Part shown: one piece after another, positions 44,154 to 52,345 of the stretch
Numbering within the stretch: the stretch's first letter is position 1
Layout: each line of letters starts with the position of its first letter
Assembly: GCA_038400315.1 (NCBI GenBank)
Contig: CP151667.1
Coordinates: forward strand, 2,243,174-2,307,173
Reading direction: 5' to 3'
DNA length: 64,000 nucleotides
Origin: Isosphaeraceae bacterium EP7
GTDB taxonomy: Bacteria > Planctomycetota > Planctomycetia > Isosphaerales > Isosphaeraceae
Program-made: the position numbers and the translations under genes
The notes under the pieces: model-generated
Told to the model about the DNA's origin: nothing
The model's input: the letters and a program-made list of their open reading frames with translations, nothing else
Database searches by the model: none

Positions 44154-44945
44154 ATGACGACCCCCGAATTCCAGGTGGCCGAGGACGCGGCGCGTCTCGG
44201 CGGGGCCATCGTGGCGCGCTACTTCCGCGAGGGGGTCACCATGCGATCCAAGGATGTCGGCAATCTCGTCTCCGACGCCGACGTCGAGGCCGAGCGTGCC
44301 ATCATCGCCGAGATTCGAAGGGCCTTTCCCGGCCACGCCGTCCTCGCCGAGGAGGAGCACAGCGGAGACGCCGCGGGCGCCGAGCATCTCTGGGTCATCG
44401 ACCCGCTGGACGGCACCAACAACTTCGCCCACAAGATCCCCCACATCGCCGTCTCGATCGCCTATTACCACAAGGGCGAGCCGAGCTGCGGGATTGTCTA
44501 CAACCCGCTCGACGACACCTGGTACACCGCGATCCGCGGCCAGGGCGCACGCCACAACGGCAAACTCGTGCGCGTGGGCGAGGAAGACAGGTTGGAGGAC
44601 ATCGTCGTCGGCACCGGCTTCGGCTACGACCGCGGGGCCTTGATGGAAGCGACCCTGGCATCGATCGCCGACCTGAGCCGGCACGGAATCCACGGAGTCC
44701 GCCGCTTCGGCGCCGCGGCGCTGGACCTCTGCTGGGTCGGCACCGGCATCTTCGGGGCCTTCTACGAGTACACCCTGCAACCCTGGGACTTCGCCGCCGG
44801 CCGCCTCTTTGTCGAGGAGGCGGGGGGCCGCGTCACCACCTGCCAGAACAAGTCCCTGCCCATGGCCCCGTCGAGCATCCTGGCCACCAACGGCTTGGTG
44901 CACGAGGCGATGCACGATGTGCTCCGCATCCACTGGCCTGACTGA
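44154..44945 (+). CDS. inositol monophosphatase family protein
   Basis: A 263-residue cytoplasmic phosphatase. Metal-site motifs are intact: 'VLAEEEHSG' (Glu), 'LWVIDPLDGTNNFAHKIP' (Asp-x-x-Asp-Gly-Thr) and 'YTLQPWDFAAGRLFVEEAGG' (Trp-Asp). This set defines inositol-1-phosphatase/fructose-1,6-bisphosphatase/PAP phosphatase relatives. ATG 44154 follows GAGGTGA at 44140-44146. The frame is open upstream but without homology-like sequence. A terminator follows. Confidence 0.92.
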   Translation: MTTPEFQVAEDAARLGGAIVARYFREGVTMRSKDVGNLVSDADVEAERAIIAEIRRAFPGHAVLAEEEHSGDAAGAEHLWVIDPLDGTNNFAHKIPHIAVSIAYYHKGEPSCGIVYNPLDDTWYTAIRGQGARHNGKLVRVGEEDRLEDIVVGTGFGYDRGALMEATLASIADLSRHGIHGVRRFGAAALDLCWVGTGIFGAFYEYTLQPWDFAAGRLFVEEAGGRVTTCQNKSLPMAPSSILATNGLVHEAMHDVLRIHWPD

Positions 44946-44957
44946 TCGGGACCTTCA

Positions 44958-45010
44958 CGAGACGACGGCGGCGTGCCCTCCCCGGGAGCACGCCGCCGTC
45001 GTTCGTCTCG
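44958..45010. terminator. bidirectional hairpin terminator
   Basis: A long inverted repeat: arm 44958-44976 pairs with 44988-45010 (a 3-nt bulge in the right arm), with an 11-nt loop. It lies between the convergent inositol monophosphatase and M13 peptidase genes and is the strongest hairpin seen in the window. Confidence 0.85.
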
Positions 45011-45040
45011 TCGAAAGAGAAGGTCGGTCCTCCCCTGACC

Positions 45041-47071
45041 TCACCAGATGCTGACGCGCTGCTCGGGGGGGAGGTAGAGCTTGTTCCCCGGCTTGACGTC
45101 GAACGCCTTGTAGAACTCGGGGATATTGCGGACGACGCCGTTGCAGCGGAACTCGGGCGGGGAGTGCGGGTCGGTCGCCAGCCTGCGAGCAAGCTCGGCG
45201 TCGCGCTGCTTGGTCCGCCAGACCTGCGCCCAGCCCATGTAGAACCTCTGCTCGCCGGTCAAGCCGTCGATCACCGGCGCGGTGGCCCCCTTGCGGGCCA
45301 GGGCGTAGGCCTTGTAGGCAATGGTCAGGCCGCCGAGGTCGCCGATGTTCTCGCCGATGGTCAGGGCGCCGTTGACGTGCTGCCCAGGTAGCTGCGCCGG
45401 CTCGAAGGCGTCGTACTGCGCGATCAGCTTCTTGGCGCGGGCGTCGAACTCGGCCCGGTCGGCGGCGGTCCACCAATCCTTCATATTCCCCTCGCCGTCA
45501 TACTTCGACCCCTGGTCGTCGAAGCCGTGGCCGATCTCGTGGCCGATCACCGCGCCGATGCCGCCGTAGTTCGCGGCGTCGTCCCCGTCCAGGTCGAAGA
45601 AGGGGGGCTGGAGGATGGCCGCCGGGAAGACGATCTCGTTCATCCCCGGGTTGTAGTACGCGTTGACCGTCTGCGGGGTCATCCCCCACTCCAGGCGGTC
45701 GACCGGCTTGCCGAGCTTTGCCAGCGTGCGGTTGAACTCGAAGGCCACGGCCCGCTTGATGTTGCCCACCAGGTCGTCGCGGCTGATTTCCAGCTTGGAA
45801 TAGTCGCGCCACTTGTCGGGATAGCCCACCTTGGGGGTGAACTTGCCCAGCTTCTCCAGCGCCTTGGTGCGCGTCTCGGGGCTCATCCATTCAAGCGTCT
45901 GGATGTCCTGCCGATAAGCCTCGACCAGGTTGGCCACCAGCTCATTCATCCGGGCCTTGGCGGCGGGGGGGAAGTGCTTGGCTACGTACAGCTTGCCCAC
46001 GGCCTCTCCCAGCGACATCTCCACGGCGCCCACCGCACGCTTCCAGCGCGGCTTCAGCTCCTGGGCCCCGGTCAGCACCTTGCCGTCGAACTCGAAATCT
46101 TCGTCGACGAGCGCCTTGGTCAGCAGCGACGCACGGGCTTTCACCAGATGCCAGCGTAGCCAGGACTTCCAGTCGTCGATCGGCACCTCGTCGAGCGCCT
46201 TGCCGGCCGCCGTGAGGAAGTCGGGCTGGCGAACGACGAGCTCCTGCACGTCGCCGGCGCCGATGGCGCCCAGCCAGACGGCCCAATCGATGCCCGGCGC
46301 GAGCTTCGCCAGGGCGTCGCGGTCGACCTTGTTGTAGGTCAGGGTGTCGTCGCGGCTCTTGACCCGGTCCCAATGACCCTTGGCCAGCCGGGTTTCCAGC
46401 GCCATCACCTTGTCGGTCGCGGCGCCCGCCTCGGCCTGATCGGACAGCTCGAACATCTTCTTGAGGTGCGGCGTGTAGGCCTTGCGGATGGGCTCGAACT
46501 TGGCGTCCCGGTAGTAGGCCTCGTCGGGCAGGCCCAGCCCCCCCTGATTCAAATAAACGATGTACCGATCCGACTTCTTGGCGTCGGTGTCAACATAGAG
46601 GCCGAAGAGGCCGTCCACCCCGGTGCGCTGGAGCGTGCCCATCGCCTTGAGCAAGCTTGCCTTGTCGGTCACCGAGTTGACCAGGGCAAGCTCCTCGGCG
46701 ATCGGCGTCAGGCCCTTGGCCTCGATGGCCTTCTCGTCGAGGTAACTGGCGAAGAGATCACCGACCTTGCGGGCCTCGGGCGTGCTGTCGGACTTGGCGG
46801 CGGCCTCCTCGATAATCACGCGAAGGTCGGCCTCGGCCTGATCCCTGAGCTTGTAGAAGGCCCCGTCGGACGACCGATCGGGCGGGATGACGGCCTCGGC
46901 CAGCCACTTGCCGTTGACGTGCCTGTAGAGGTCATCCTGCGGGGCGACCTTGGGGTCTCCCTCCTTCAGGTCGATTCCCGAGCGAGTCGCCGCGGGCCTG
47001 ACGTCGGCCGCGAATGCCAGGCCCAGGCCGAGCAGGCCCAGGGCCGCCGCGGCGGGAAGAGTGCGTTTCAT
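45041..47071 (-). CDS. pepO: M13 family metallopeptidase (neprilysin/PepO-like), exported
   Basis: A 676-residue zinc endopeptidase. Signal peptide 1-21, then the M13 N-terminal domain ('DLYRHVNGKWL') and the catalytic domain: 'VNAYYNPGMNEIVFPAAILQPPFF', the zinc motif HEIGH at residues 511-515 and 'GENIGDLGGL' supplying the third ligand and Asp. It ends in 'RVSIW', close to the Cx2W end of M13 enzymes. It degrades oligopeptides, here in the periplasm. ATG 47071 follows AAAGGAG. Confidence 0.95.
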   Translation of the reverse strand: MKRTLPAAAALGLLGLGLAFAADVRPAATRSGIDLKEGDPKVAPQDDLYRHVNGKWLAEAVIPPDRSSDGAFYKLRDQAEADLRVIIEEAAAKSDSTPEARKVGDLFASYLDEKAIEAKGLTPIAEELALVNSVTDKASLLKAMGTLQRTGVDGLFGLYVDTDAKKSDRYIVYLNQGGLGLPDEAYYRDAKFEPIRKAYTPHLKKMFELSDQAEAGAATDKVMALETRLAKGHWDRVKSRDDTLTYNKVDRDALAKLAPGIDWAVWLGAIGAGDVQELVVRQPDFLTAAGKALDEVPIDDWKSWLRWHLVKARASLLTKALVDEDFEFDGKVLTGAQELKPRWKRAVGAVEMSLGEAVGKLYVAKHFPPAAKARMNELVANLVEAYRQDIQTLEWMSPETRTKALEKLGKFTPKVGYPDKWRDYSKLEISRDDLVGNIKRAVAFEFNRTLAKLGKPVDRLEWGMTPQTVNAYYNPGMNEIVFPAAILQPPFFDLDGDDAANYGGIGAVIGHEIGHGFDDQGSKYDGEGNMKDWWTAADRAEFDARAKKLIAQYDAFEPAQLPGQHVNGALTIGENIGDLGGLTIAYKAYALARKGATAPVIDGLTGEQRFYMGWAQVWRTKQRDAELARRLATDPHSPPEFRCNGVVRNIPEFYKAFDVKPGNKLYLPPEQRVSIW

Positions 47072-47523
47072 CCTGACGAAACTCCTTTGGATGTGTGGTC
47101 CGAGGCCCGGCCTCTTCGCCCCGATTCGGGGAAACGCGGCCGGATCGAACGTCGCGACCGCCGTTGTGCCGTGCCATTCTAGTCGCCCGGCTCGTCGGTC
47201 CGTCAATGATTCGAATCGCCCGGCCTGGCTCGCCCCGACACCCGGAGTCCCCCCGAGGAAGGCGCAATCCGCCAACGACTTGACCGCCAGAGGGCGTCCA
47301 CCGTCACGCCATTCGGAGGCGAAAGTCCGGGCGAAGGTCGCGGCCCGAGATGACCCGACCAGGGAGCGCACCTCGGCCAGTACGGACCGATCGTCGGCCT
47401 ACCCGAGTGATGAGACATCGAGACGCAATTCGACGAGGCCGACGCCCGATTCTGGCATGCGGATTGCTAAATATGCGGTCGTATCGATTCCCAGATCCCG
47501 CTGACCTCGCGACGGAGGTTGTG
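47072..47523. other. intergenic region between divergent genes
   Basis: About 450 bp between the M13 peptidase gene and the small basic protein gene. No supported gene; overlapping frames are of random composition. It should hold two divergent promoters. Confidence 0.5.
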
Positions 47524-47838
47524 ATGCCCAAGGGTGACAAATCCAAGTACACCGACAAGCAGAAGCGGCAGGCTGAGCACATCGCCGAAAGCTACGAGGA
47601 GCGAGGCACACCCGAGAATGTCGCCGAGGCGCGGGCCTGGGCCACGGTCAACAAGGAGACAGGCGGAGGCAAGAAGTCGGGCAGCGGCCGGGGCAAGAAG
47701 GTTGACACGACACCCAGCGTGACCGGCGGCAAGAAGGGCGGAGCCGCGTCTTCCAAGCGCACGCCCGAGGAGCGGTCGGCCTCGGCCAAGAAAGCCGCCG
47801 CCACCCGCAAGCGGAACCGAGAGGCCGCCGCAGGCTGA
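47524..47838 (+). CDS. small Lys-rich protein, plasmid-stabilisation-like
   Basis: A 104-residue basic protein. The N-terminal 'MPKGDKSKYTDKQKRQAEHIAESYEERG' and 'EARAWATVNKETGGGKKSGSG' match a small family often labelled plasmid stabilisation protein, though the role is unproven. The C-terminal half is a Lys/Ala/Arg/Ser-rich tail like histone H1-type proteins. ATG 47524 follows GGAGG at 47513-47517; an in-frame GTG precedes it directly. Confidence 0.72.
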   Translation: MPKGDKSKYTDKQKRQAEHIAESYEERGTPENVAEARAWATVNKETGGGKKSGSGRGKKVDTTPSVTGGKKGGAASSKRTPEERSASAKKAAATRKRNREAAAG

Positions 47839-47860
47839 ATTATCGGCAAGGCCGTTTAAT

Positions 47861-47897
47861 GCCCGGCGCGACGCCCCAGGCGGGCGCCGCGCCGGGC
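47861..47897. terminator. hairpin terminator between convergent genes
   Basis: A 10-bp stem (47861-47870 with 47888-47897) extended by a 5-bp inner stem (47872-47876 with 47882-47886) and a 5-nt loop. It lies in the 61-bp gap between the small basic protein gene and the MFS gene. Confidence 0.75.
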
Positions 47898-47899
47898 TG

Positions 47900-49219
47900 T
47901 TATGAAGCCGGCCTGGCCGGGCCGATGACCGGCCGGTTGGGGTCGAGGACCAACCAGCTCAACGCCGCGGCCAGATAGACGCAGGAGAAGAGCAGGAGGA
48001 TCGGCGTCCAGCTCCCTCCGGACCTGGTGATCGAGTCGATCTGGTAACCCACGATGATCGGGCAGAGCACCGACCCGAGATTTCCCAGCGTATTCATCAC
48101 CGCGAAGACAAGCGGGGTCGACTTGCCGCCGACGTCGATGGCGGTCGCCCAGGTCGCCGGGCCCGAGAAGCCCGAGAAGAATGTGCCCAACGTGACAAGG
48201 GCCACCACCCAGACGGTTCCCCCCGCCGGTGCCATCGCGGCACATGCGGTGGCCAGCGCGCAAAGCAGGAGCGAGCCCGCGGCCACGCCGCTGCGGCTGG
48301 CCCAGAGCTTACCCGTCAGGCGATAGACCCGATCGACCGCCCAACCTCCCGCGAAGCTGCCCGCGACCACGCCCGCCAGCGGCAGCATGTTCAGCTCACC
48401 GGCCCGCTCTCGGCTGACCCCGTAGCCCCGCTCCAGGAACGTCGGGAACCAGGTGACGAAGAAAAAGTAGCCGAACGATCGGAAGAAGTGCTGGAGGCAG
48501 AGCGCCCCCATCGTGGGCGACCTCAGCATCTGCAAGAAGACAGCCGCCATCGGCTCACTCGGCTCCTCTGGCGCTGGGGCGACACCGTCGAGGATCAAGG
48601 CCCGCTCGGCGTCGTTGACCGCGGGGTGCTCGCCGGGAAGGTTCCGATACCAGGCCGCGAAGACCGCGGAGGCGATGACCCCCGCGATCCCGAAGATCAG
48701 GAACGCAGGCCGCCAGCCCAGGGGGCCCATCAGGCGGATGGTCAGGCCGCTCCCCAGCACGCCGCCGACCGACATGAATGACGTGATGACCGAGCTTGCC
48801 GAGCCACGCCTGGCCCGCGGATACCAGGACGAGACCGCCGCGTTGGCCACCGGGAAGAGCACCGCCTGCCCCAGCCCGACCGCCAGCCTCGACCACCAGA
48901 GGAGGCCAGCCGACCCGGCGAGCGCCGTGGCGATCGTTGCCAATGACCAGACGAGGCAGGCCAGCGACAGGCCCCAGCGTGCGCCGAGCCTGGCACCCAG
49001 CCAGCCCCCGGGGACCTGCGCCCAGTACCCCATCGCGAACGCGCCGAGGACCCAGCCCATGCTCGCGTTGGAGAGGCGCAGGTCGGCCTGGATCGTCGAG
49101 GCCGCCGGGGCCAGGCAGACCCGCGTCAGGTAGGCATGCACCGTCAGGGCCGCGAGCGACCCCAGCACCAGGTGGCGCACCCTCGTCGGCAAGGCCGGGC
49201 CTGCGGCAGCTTCACTCAT
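47900..49219 (-). CDS. MFS transporter (anion:cation symporter-like)
   Basis: A 439-residue protein with 12 membrane helices. 'SNASMGWVLGAFAMGYWAQVPGGWLGARLGARW' is the TM2-loop-TM3 signature of the ACS family, and 'SSWYPRARRGSASSV' and 'GFSGPATWATAIDVGGK' match positions in the same family, which imports organic anions such as glucarate or phthalate. It starts inside the last codons of the upstream gene (8-bp overlap), so the two are translationally coupled. Confidence 0.88.
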   Translation of the reverse strand: MSEAAAGPALPTRVRHLVLGSLAALTVHAYLTRVCLAPAASTIQADLRLSNASMGWVLGAFAMGYWAQVPGGWLGARLGARWGLSLACLVWSLATIATALAGSAGLLWWSRLAVGLGQAVLFPVANAAVSSWYPRARRGSASSVITSFMSVGGVLGSGLTIRLMGPLGWRPAFLIFGIAGVIASAVFAAWYRNLPGEHPAVNDAERALILDGVAPAPEEPSEPMAAVFLQMLRSPTMGALCLQHFFRSFGYFFFVTWFPTFLERGYGVSRERAGELNMLPLAGVVAGSFAGGWAVDRVYRLTGKLWASRSGVAAGSLLLCALATACAAMAPAGGTVWVVALVTLGTFFSGFSGPATWATAIDVGGKSTPLVFAVMNTLGNLGSVLCPIIVGYQIDSITRSGGSWTPILLLFSCVYLAAALSWLVLDPNRPVIGPARPAS

Positions 49220-50801
49220 CAAGGAATCGCCCCAGGACATTGGCCGTGATTGCGGAGATGTGCTCATCGACCAGCAGCGCGGCGGGATAGGCGATCGAGC
49301 CGGCTGAGAAGACCGAGCCGCCCCCTTCGACGTCAAACTGCACCATGTCGGCCCCGCCGTCGCCCGGATTCGTCCCCTTGGCGATGACATGCACACCGGC
49401 CGGAGAGCTGGGCGAGACCTTGTCGGTCTCGTGGCCCGAAGCTCCCCCCGGGCAGCGCATGTGCAGGCTCTGGGTGCCGAACAGGTCCCCCTCGTCCAGC
49501 CCCGTGCCTTCGAACACCCAATGGTCGGCATCGACCACGCGATAGGGGGCGCCCGTCATGATCCCGCGCTCGTCGAAGACCACCCCGAGGAGGCTCGCCT
49601 CCGAGTCGCCCGACAGGTGGAAACGGCCTTCAAGCTTGCGACTCGTCACCTCGCGGGCGTCGCCATTCTTGTAGACGGCCGTGAATTCGTCGAGCAGCTC
49701 GACCTCGCAGTTCACCCCGTTGCCACCCAGGTACATCAGGCGCCCGCCGCGTGTGTTCACCCAGTCGCGCACGCGATCGAACATGCGGCGGGTCCAGTAC
49801 TCGGGGTGCGTGCTGATGATCAGGACGCGATAGCGGTCCAGGTCGAGGTCCCCGGAATCGAGTTGCGTCTCGGCATAATAGTCGTAGTCGAACTCCTCGC
49901 GTTCGAGCCAGGCCAGCAGCCTCCACTCGGCCGGGGCCAGGTGGCACGCGGCCCGCCCCTCGATGGGATCATCGGGCTCCTCGCCCTGGTCGATGTGGTT
50001 GATCGCCTCGGGCCGGTCCATCGACAGCGGGGCATACTCGTCGACCCCGTAGGCGATGTTGTCCGGGTCGGTGTACCGCCGCAGCTCCTGCCGCGAGTTG
50101 ACGGTGGGCGTCTCGGGCAGGCGGTCGGGATTGATGTAGTTGCTCCGGCCGCCGAAGCTGTTGTATGCGTTCCAGGTCAGGTTCGACGCCAGCACGGCGA
50201 CGTCCGCGGTGGGTTCCGCGGGGGCGACGATCCAGGGAAACGAGAAGTCGAGCCCCGACTTCGTCTGGGCCCGGAAATAGTAGAGGCCCGATCGTTCCGG
50301 CGCGGCCACGAACTGCTTGTGTGCGGGGCTGGTATAGCCCTGCGTGTTCCAGCCCACGCCGGTACGCGAGTAGTCGCCGTCGGGCGTGATCTGCATCGTG
50401 GCGCGCGGGCCGTGCTCGTCGAACCAGCCGAGGTTCTTGATGAATTCGGCCGTCGCGCCCATCCTCCAGAGGCCCAGCGTATAGGCTTCGACGGAATGGA
50501 CGCGGAACTCCGAAGACTCGCCGCCCCGCACCCACTTGGGCCAGGCATAGCCCATCAAGCCGTCGGCCAGCAGTCGGAAGTGGTGCGGCAATCCTTCGGC
50601 CACCTGCACGATCGAACGCTTGGAGCCGAATCCCGCTTTCGACAGCGTGACCCGATAAGTGCCCGGCGGGACGTCTGCGTAGACGGCGCCTGTGGCCCGC
50701 GATCGAGCCTCGACGGAGCCGACGATCGAGGGGCCCTCGAATTCGAGCAGCACGTCGGGGAGGGCCACATACCGCTCATCGCTCACATATCCGACCAGCA
50801 T
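49212..50801 (-). CDS. N,N-dimethylformamidase beta-subunit-like protein
   Basis: A 529-residue protein. The middle and C-terminal region ('DVAVLASNLTWNAYNSFGGRSNY', 'STHPEYWTRRMFDRVRDWVNTRGGRLMYLGGNGV') fits the large subunit of N,N-dimethylformamidase, an iron amidase whose core resembles a class I glutamine-amidotransferase-like fold. The N-terminal part has a carboxypeptidase-regulatory-like beta domain ('GAVYADVPPGTYRVTLSKAGFG'). ATG 50801 is preferred over TTG 50852. No small (alpha) subunit is next to it. Coupling to the MFS gene suggests an amide-containing or related substrate taken up from outside. Confidence 0.72.
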   Translation of the reverse strand: MLVGYVSDERYVALPDVLLEFEGPSIVGSVEARSRATGAVYADVPPGTYRVTLSKAGFGSKRSIVQVAEGLPHHFRLLADGLMGYAWPKWVRGGESSEFRVHSVEAYTLGLWRMGATAEFIKNLGWFDEHGPRATMQITPDGDYSRTGVGWNTQGYTSPAHKQFVAAPERSGLYYFRAQTKSGLDFSFPWIVAPAEPTADVAVLASNLTWNAYNSFGGRSNYINPDRLPETPTVNSRQELRRYTDPDNIAYGVDEYAPLSMDRPEAINHIDQGEEPDDPIEGRAACHLAPAEWRLLAWLEREEFDYDYYAETQLDSGDLDLDRYRVLIISTHPEYWTRRMFDRVRDWVNTRGGRLMYLGGNGVNCEVELLDEFTAVYKNGDAREVTSRKLEGRFHLSGDSEASLLGVVFDERGIMTGAPYRVVDADHWVFEGTGLDEGDLFGTQSLHMRCPGGASGHETDKVSPSSPAGVHVIAKGTNPGDGGADMVQFDVEGGGSVFSAGSIAYPAALLVDEHISAITANVLGRFLDE

Positions 50802-50902
50802 CAGATCCAGCTCCGCCCGCGCAATCTGGCCGGAACGCCCGGCCGCCGGCAAGGTTATGCCACGCGGCGGCGGGCCGGTCCAGGGGCTGGCACGTGGGGG
50901 CC

Positions 50903-52345
50903 TCAGGCGAGCAGGGCGGGGACGACCTTGGCGTGGGTCACCTCAGCATCGGTCAGGCTATCGTCGCGGCCGTCGTGCGGGTGCGTCAGCCGGCGGTGGT
51001 CGAGACCCATCGCCCGCAGGATCGTGGCCTGTAAGTCGTAGACGCTGACCACGTCCTCGACCGACTTGTAGCCGAACTCGTCAGTCTTCCCGTGGACGTG
51101 CCCCGCCTTGAAGCCGCCGCCGGCCAGCCAGAGCGAGAAGGCGTGCCGGTTGTGGTCGCGGCCGTCGGCCCCCTGCGAGACCGGCAGCCGGCCGAACTCG
51201 CCGGTCCAGAGCACGATCGTGCTATCCAGCAGCCCGCGACGCTTCAGGTCGGTGACTAAGGCCGCGCTCGGCTGGTCGGTGCGGGCGCAGAGGCCTTTCA
51301 GGCTCTCGGCATTCTTGCTGTGCGTGTCCCAGGGCTGGCTGTTGAGGAAGAGCTGGACGAACCGAACGCCTCGCTCGACCAGCCGGCGGGCCAGCAGGCA
51401 GCGGGTGCCATATTCCTGGCTCGCCGGGTTGTCCAGGCCGTAAAGCCGCTTCGTCTCGGCCGACTCGCCCGACAGGTCGAGCGCGCCGGGGACGGCCGTC
51501 TGCATCCGCGCAGCGGTCTCGAAATTGGCGATGCGGGCCTCCAACTCGTCGTTGCCGGAGTGCCGACCCAGGTGGGCCCGGTTCAGCGAGTCGAGCAGCC
51601 CGAGCTGGCCGCGTCGAGCCTCGGCCGAAACGCCTTCCGGGGTGGCTAGATTCAGGACCGGCGAGGCCCCCGAGCGGAAGCTGGTCCCCTGATAGACCGC
51701 GGGCAACCAGCCAGACGACCAGTTGCGCACGCCGTCGACCGGCAGGCCGCCGGGGTCCGACAGCACGACATAGGCCGGCATCTCCCGATTTTCCGAGCCG
51801 AGCCCGTAGATCACCCACGAACCGAGCGTCGGCCTGCCGGCCTGAATCTTCCCGGTGTGGATCAGGCGAAGGGCCGCCTCGTGGTCGACCGAGTCGGTCT
51901 GCATCGAGCGGATCAGACAGAGATCATCGACCACCCCGGCCGTGTGCGGCAGCAGCTCGGAAAGCTCGACGCCCGACTTGCCGGCCGGCCGGAACTTGAA
52001 CGGCGAGCCCAGCAGGTTGCCGGCCTGCTTGTCGAAGTGGATTTCCAGCGAGCCGGGATAGGGCTGGCCGTTCCTCTTCTGAAGCTCGGGCTTGGCGTCG
52101 AACAGGTCCATCTGGCTCGGGCCGCCATGCTGGAACAGGCAGATCACCGACTTCGCCTTGCCGGGCGTCTCCAGCGACGACGACTTCGTCGAGCCGGCGC
52201 GAGATGTCCCCTCGCCCAGCAGATGGGCCAGTGCCAGCGGCCCGAGCGCGCCGGCGGACCGGCCGAGGAAGGCTCGCCGGTTGAGGGCGAACGGGTTTGA
52301 TGCGTCGAAGATGCCGGCCATGGTTCGTCGGGCCTCCGCGTTCAT
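50903..52345 (-). CDS. DUF1501 protein (Tat-type leader)
   Basis: A 480-residue protein of the DUF1501 (sulfatase-fold) family. After a short N-terminal tail, 'NRRAFLGRSAGALGPLALAHLLG' (22-44) is a twin-arginine-type leader, then 'VICLFQHGGPSQMDLFDAKP' and 'TIVLWTGEFGRLPVSQGADGRDHNRHAFSLWLAGGGFKAG', the core blocks of the family. It is coupled (ATGA at 52342-52345) to the DUF1549/DUF1553 gene, the pairing found throughout planctomycetes, where the proteins are predicted to work together outside the cytoplasm, possibly on polysaccharides. Confidence 0.95.
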   Translation of the reverse strand: MNAEARRTMAGIFDASNPFALNRRAFLGRSAGALGPLALAHLLGEGTSRAGSTKSSSLETPGKAKSVICLFQHGGPSQMDLFDAKPELQKRNGQPYPGSLEIHFDKQAGNLLGSPFKFRPAGKSGVELSELLPHTAGVVDDLCLIRSMQTDSVDHEAALRLIHTGKIQAGRPTLGSWVIYGLGSENREMPAYVVLSDPGGLPVDGVRNWSSGWLPAVYQGTSFRSGASPVLNLATPEGVSAEARRGQLGLLDSLNRAHLGRHSGNDELEARIANFETAARMQTAVPGALDLSGESAETKRLYGLDNPASQEYGTRCLLARRLVERGVRFVQLFLNSQPWDTHSKNAESLKGLCARTDQPSAALVTDLKRRGLLDSTIVLWTGEFGRLPVSQGADGRDHNRHAFSLWLAGGGFKAGHVHGKTDEFGYKSVEDVVSVYDLQATILRAMGLDHRRLTHPHDGRDDSLTDAEVTHAKVVPALLA

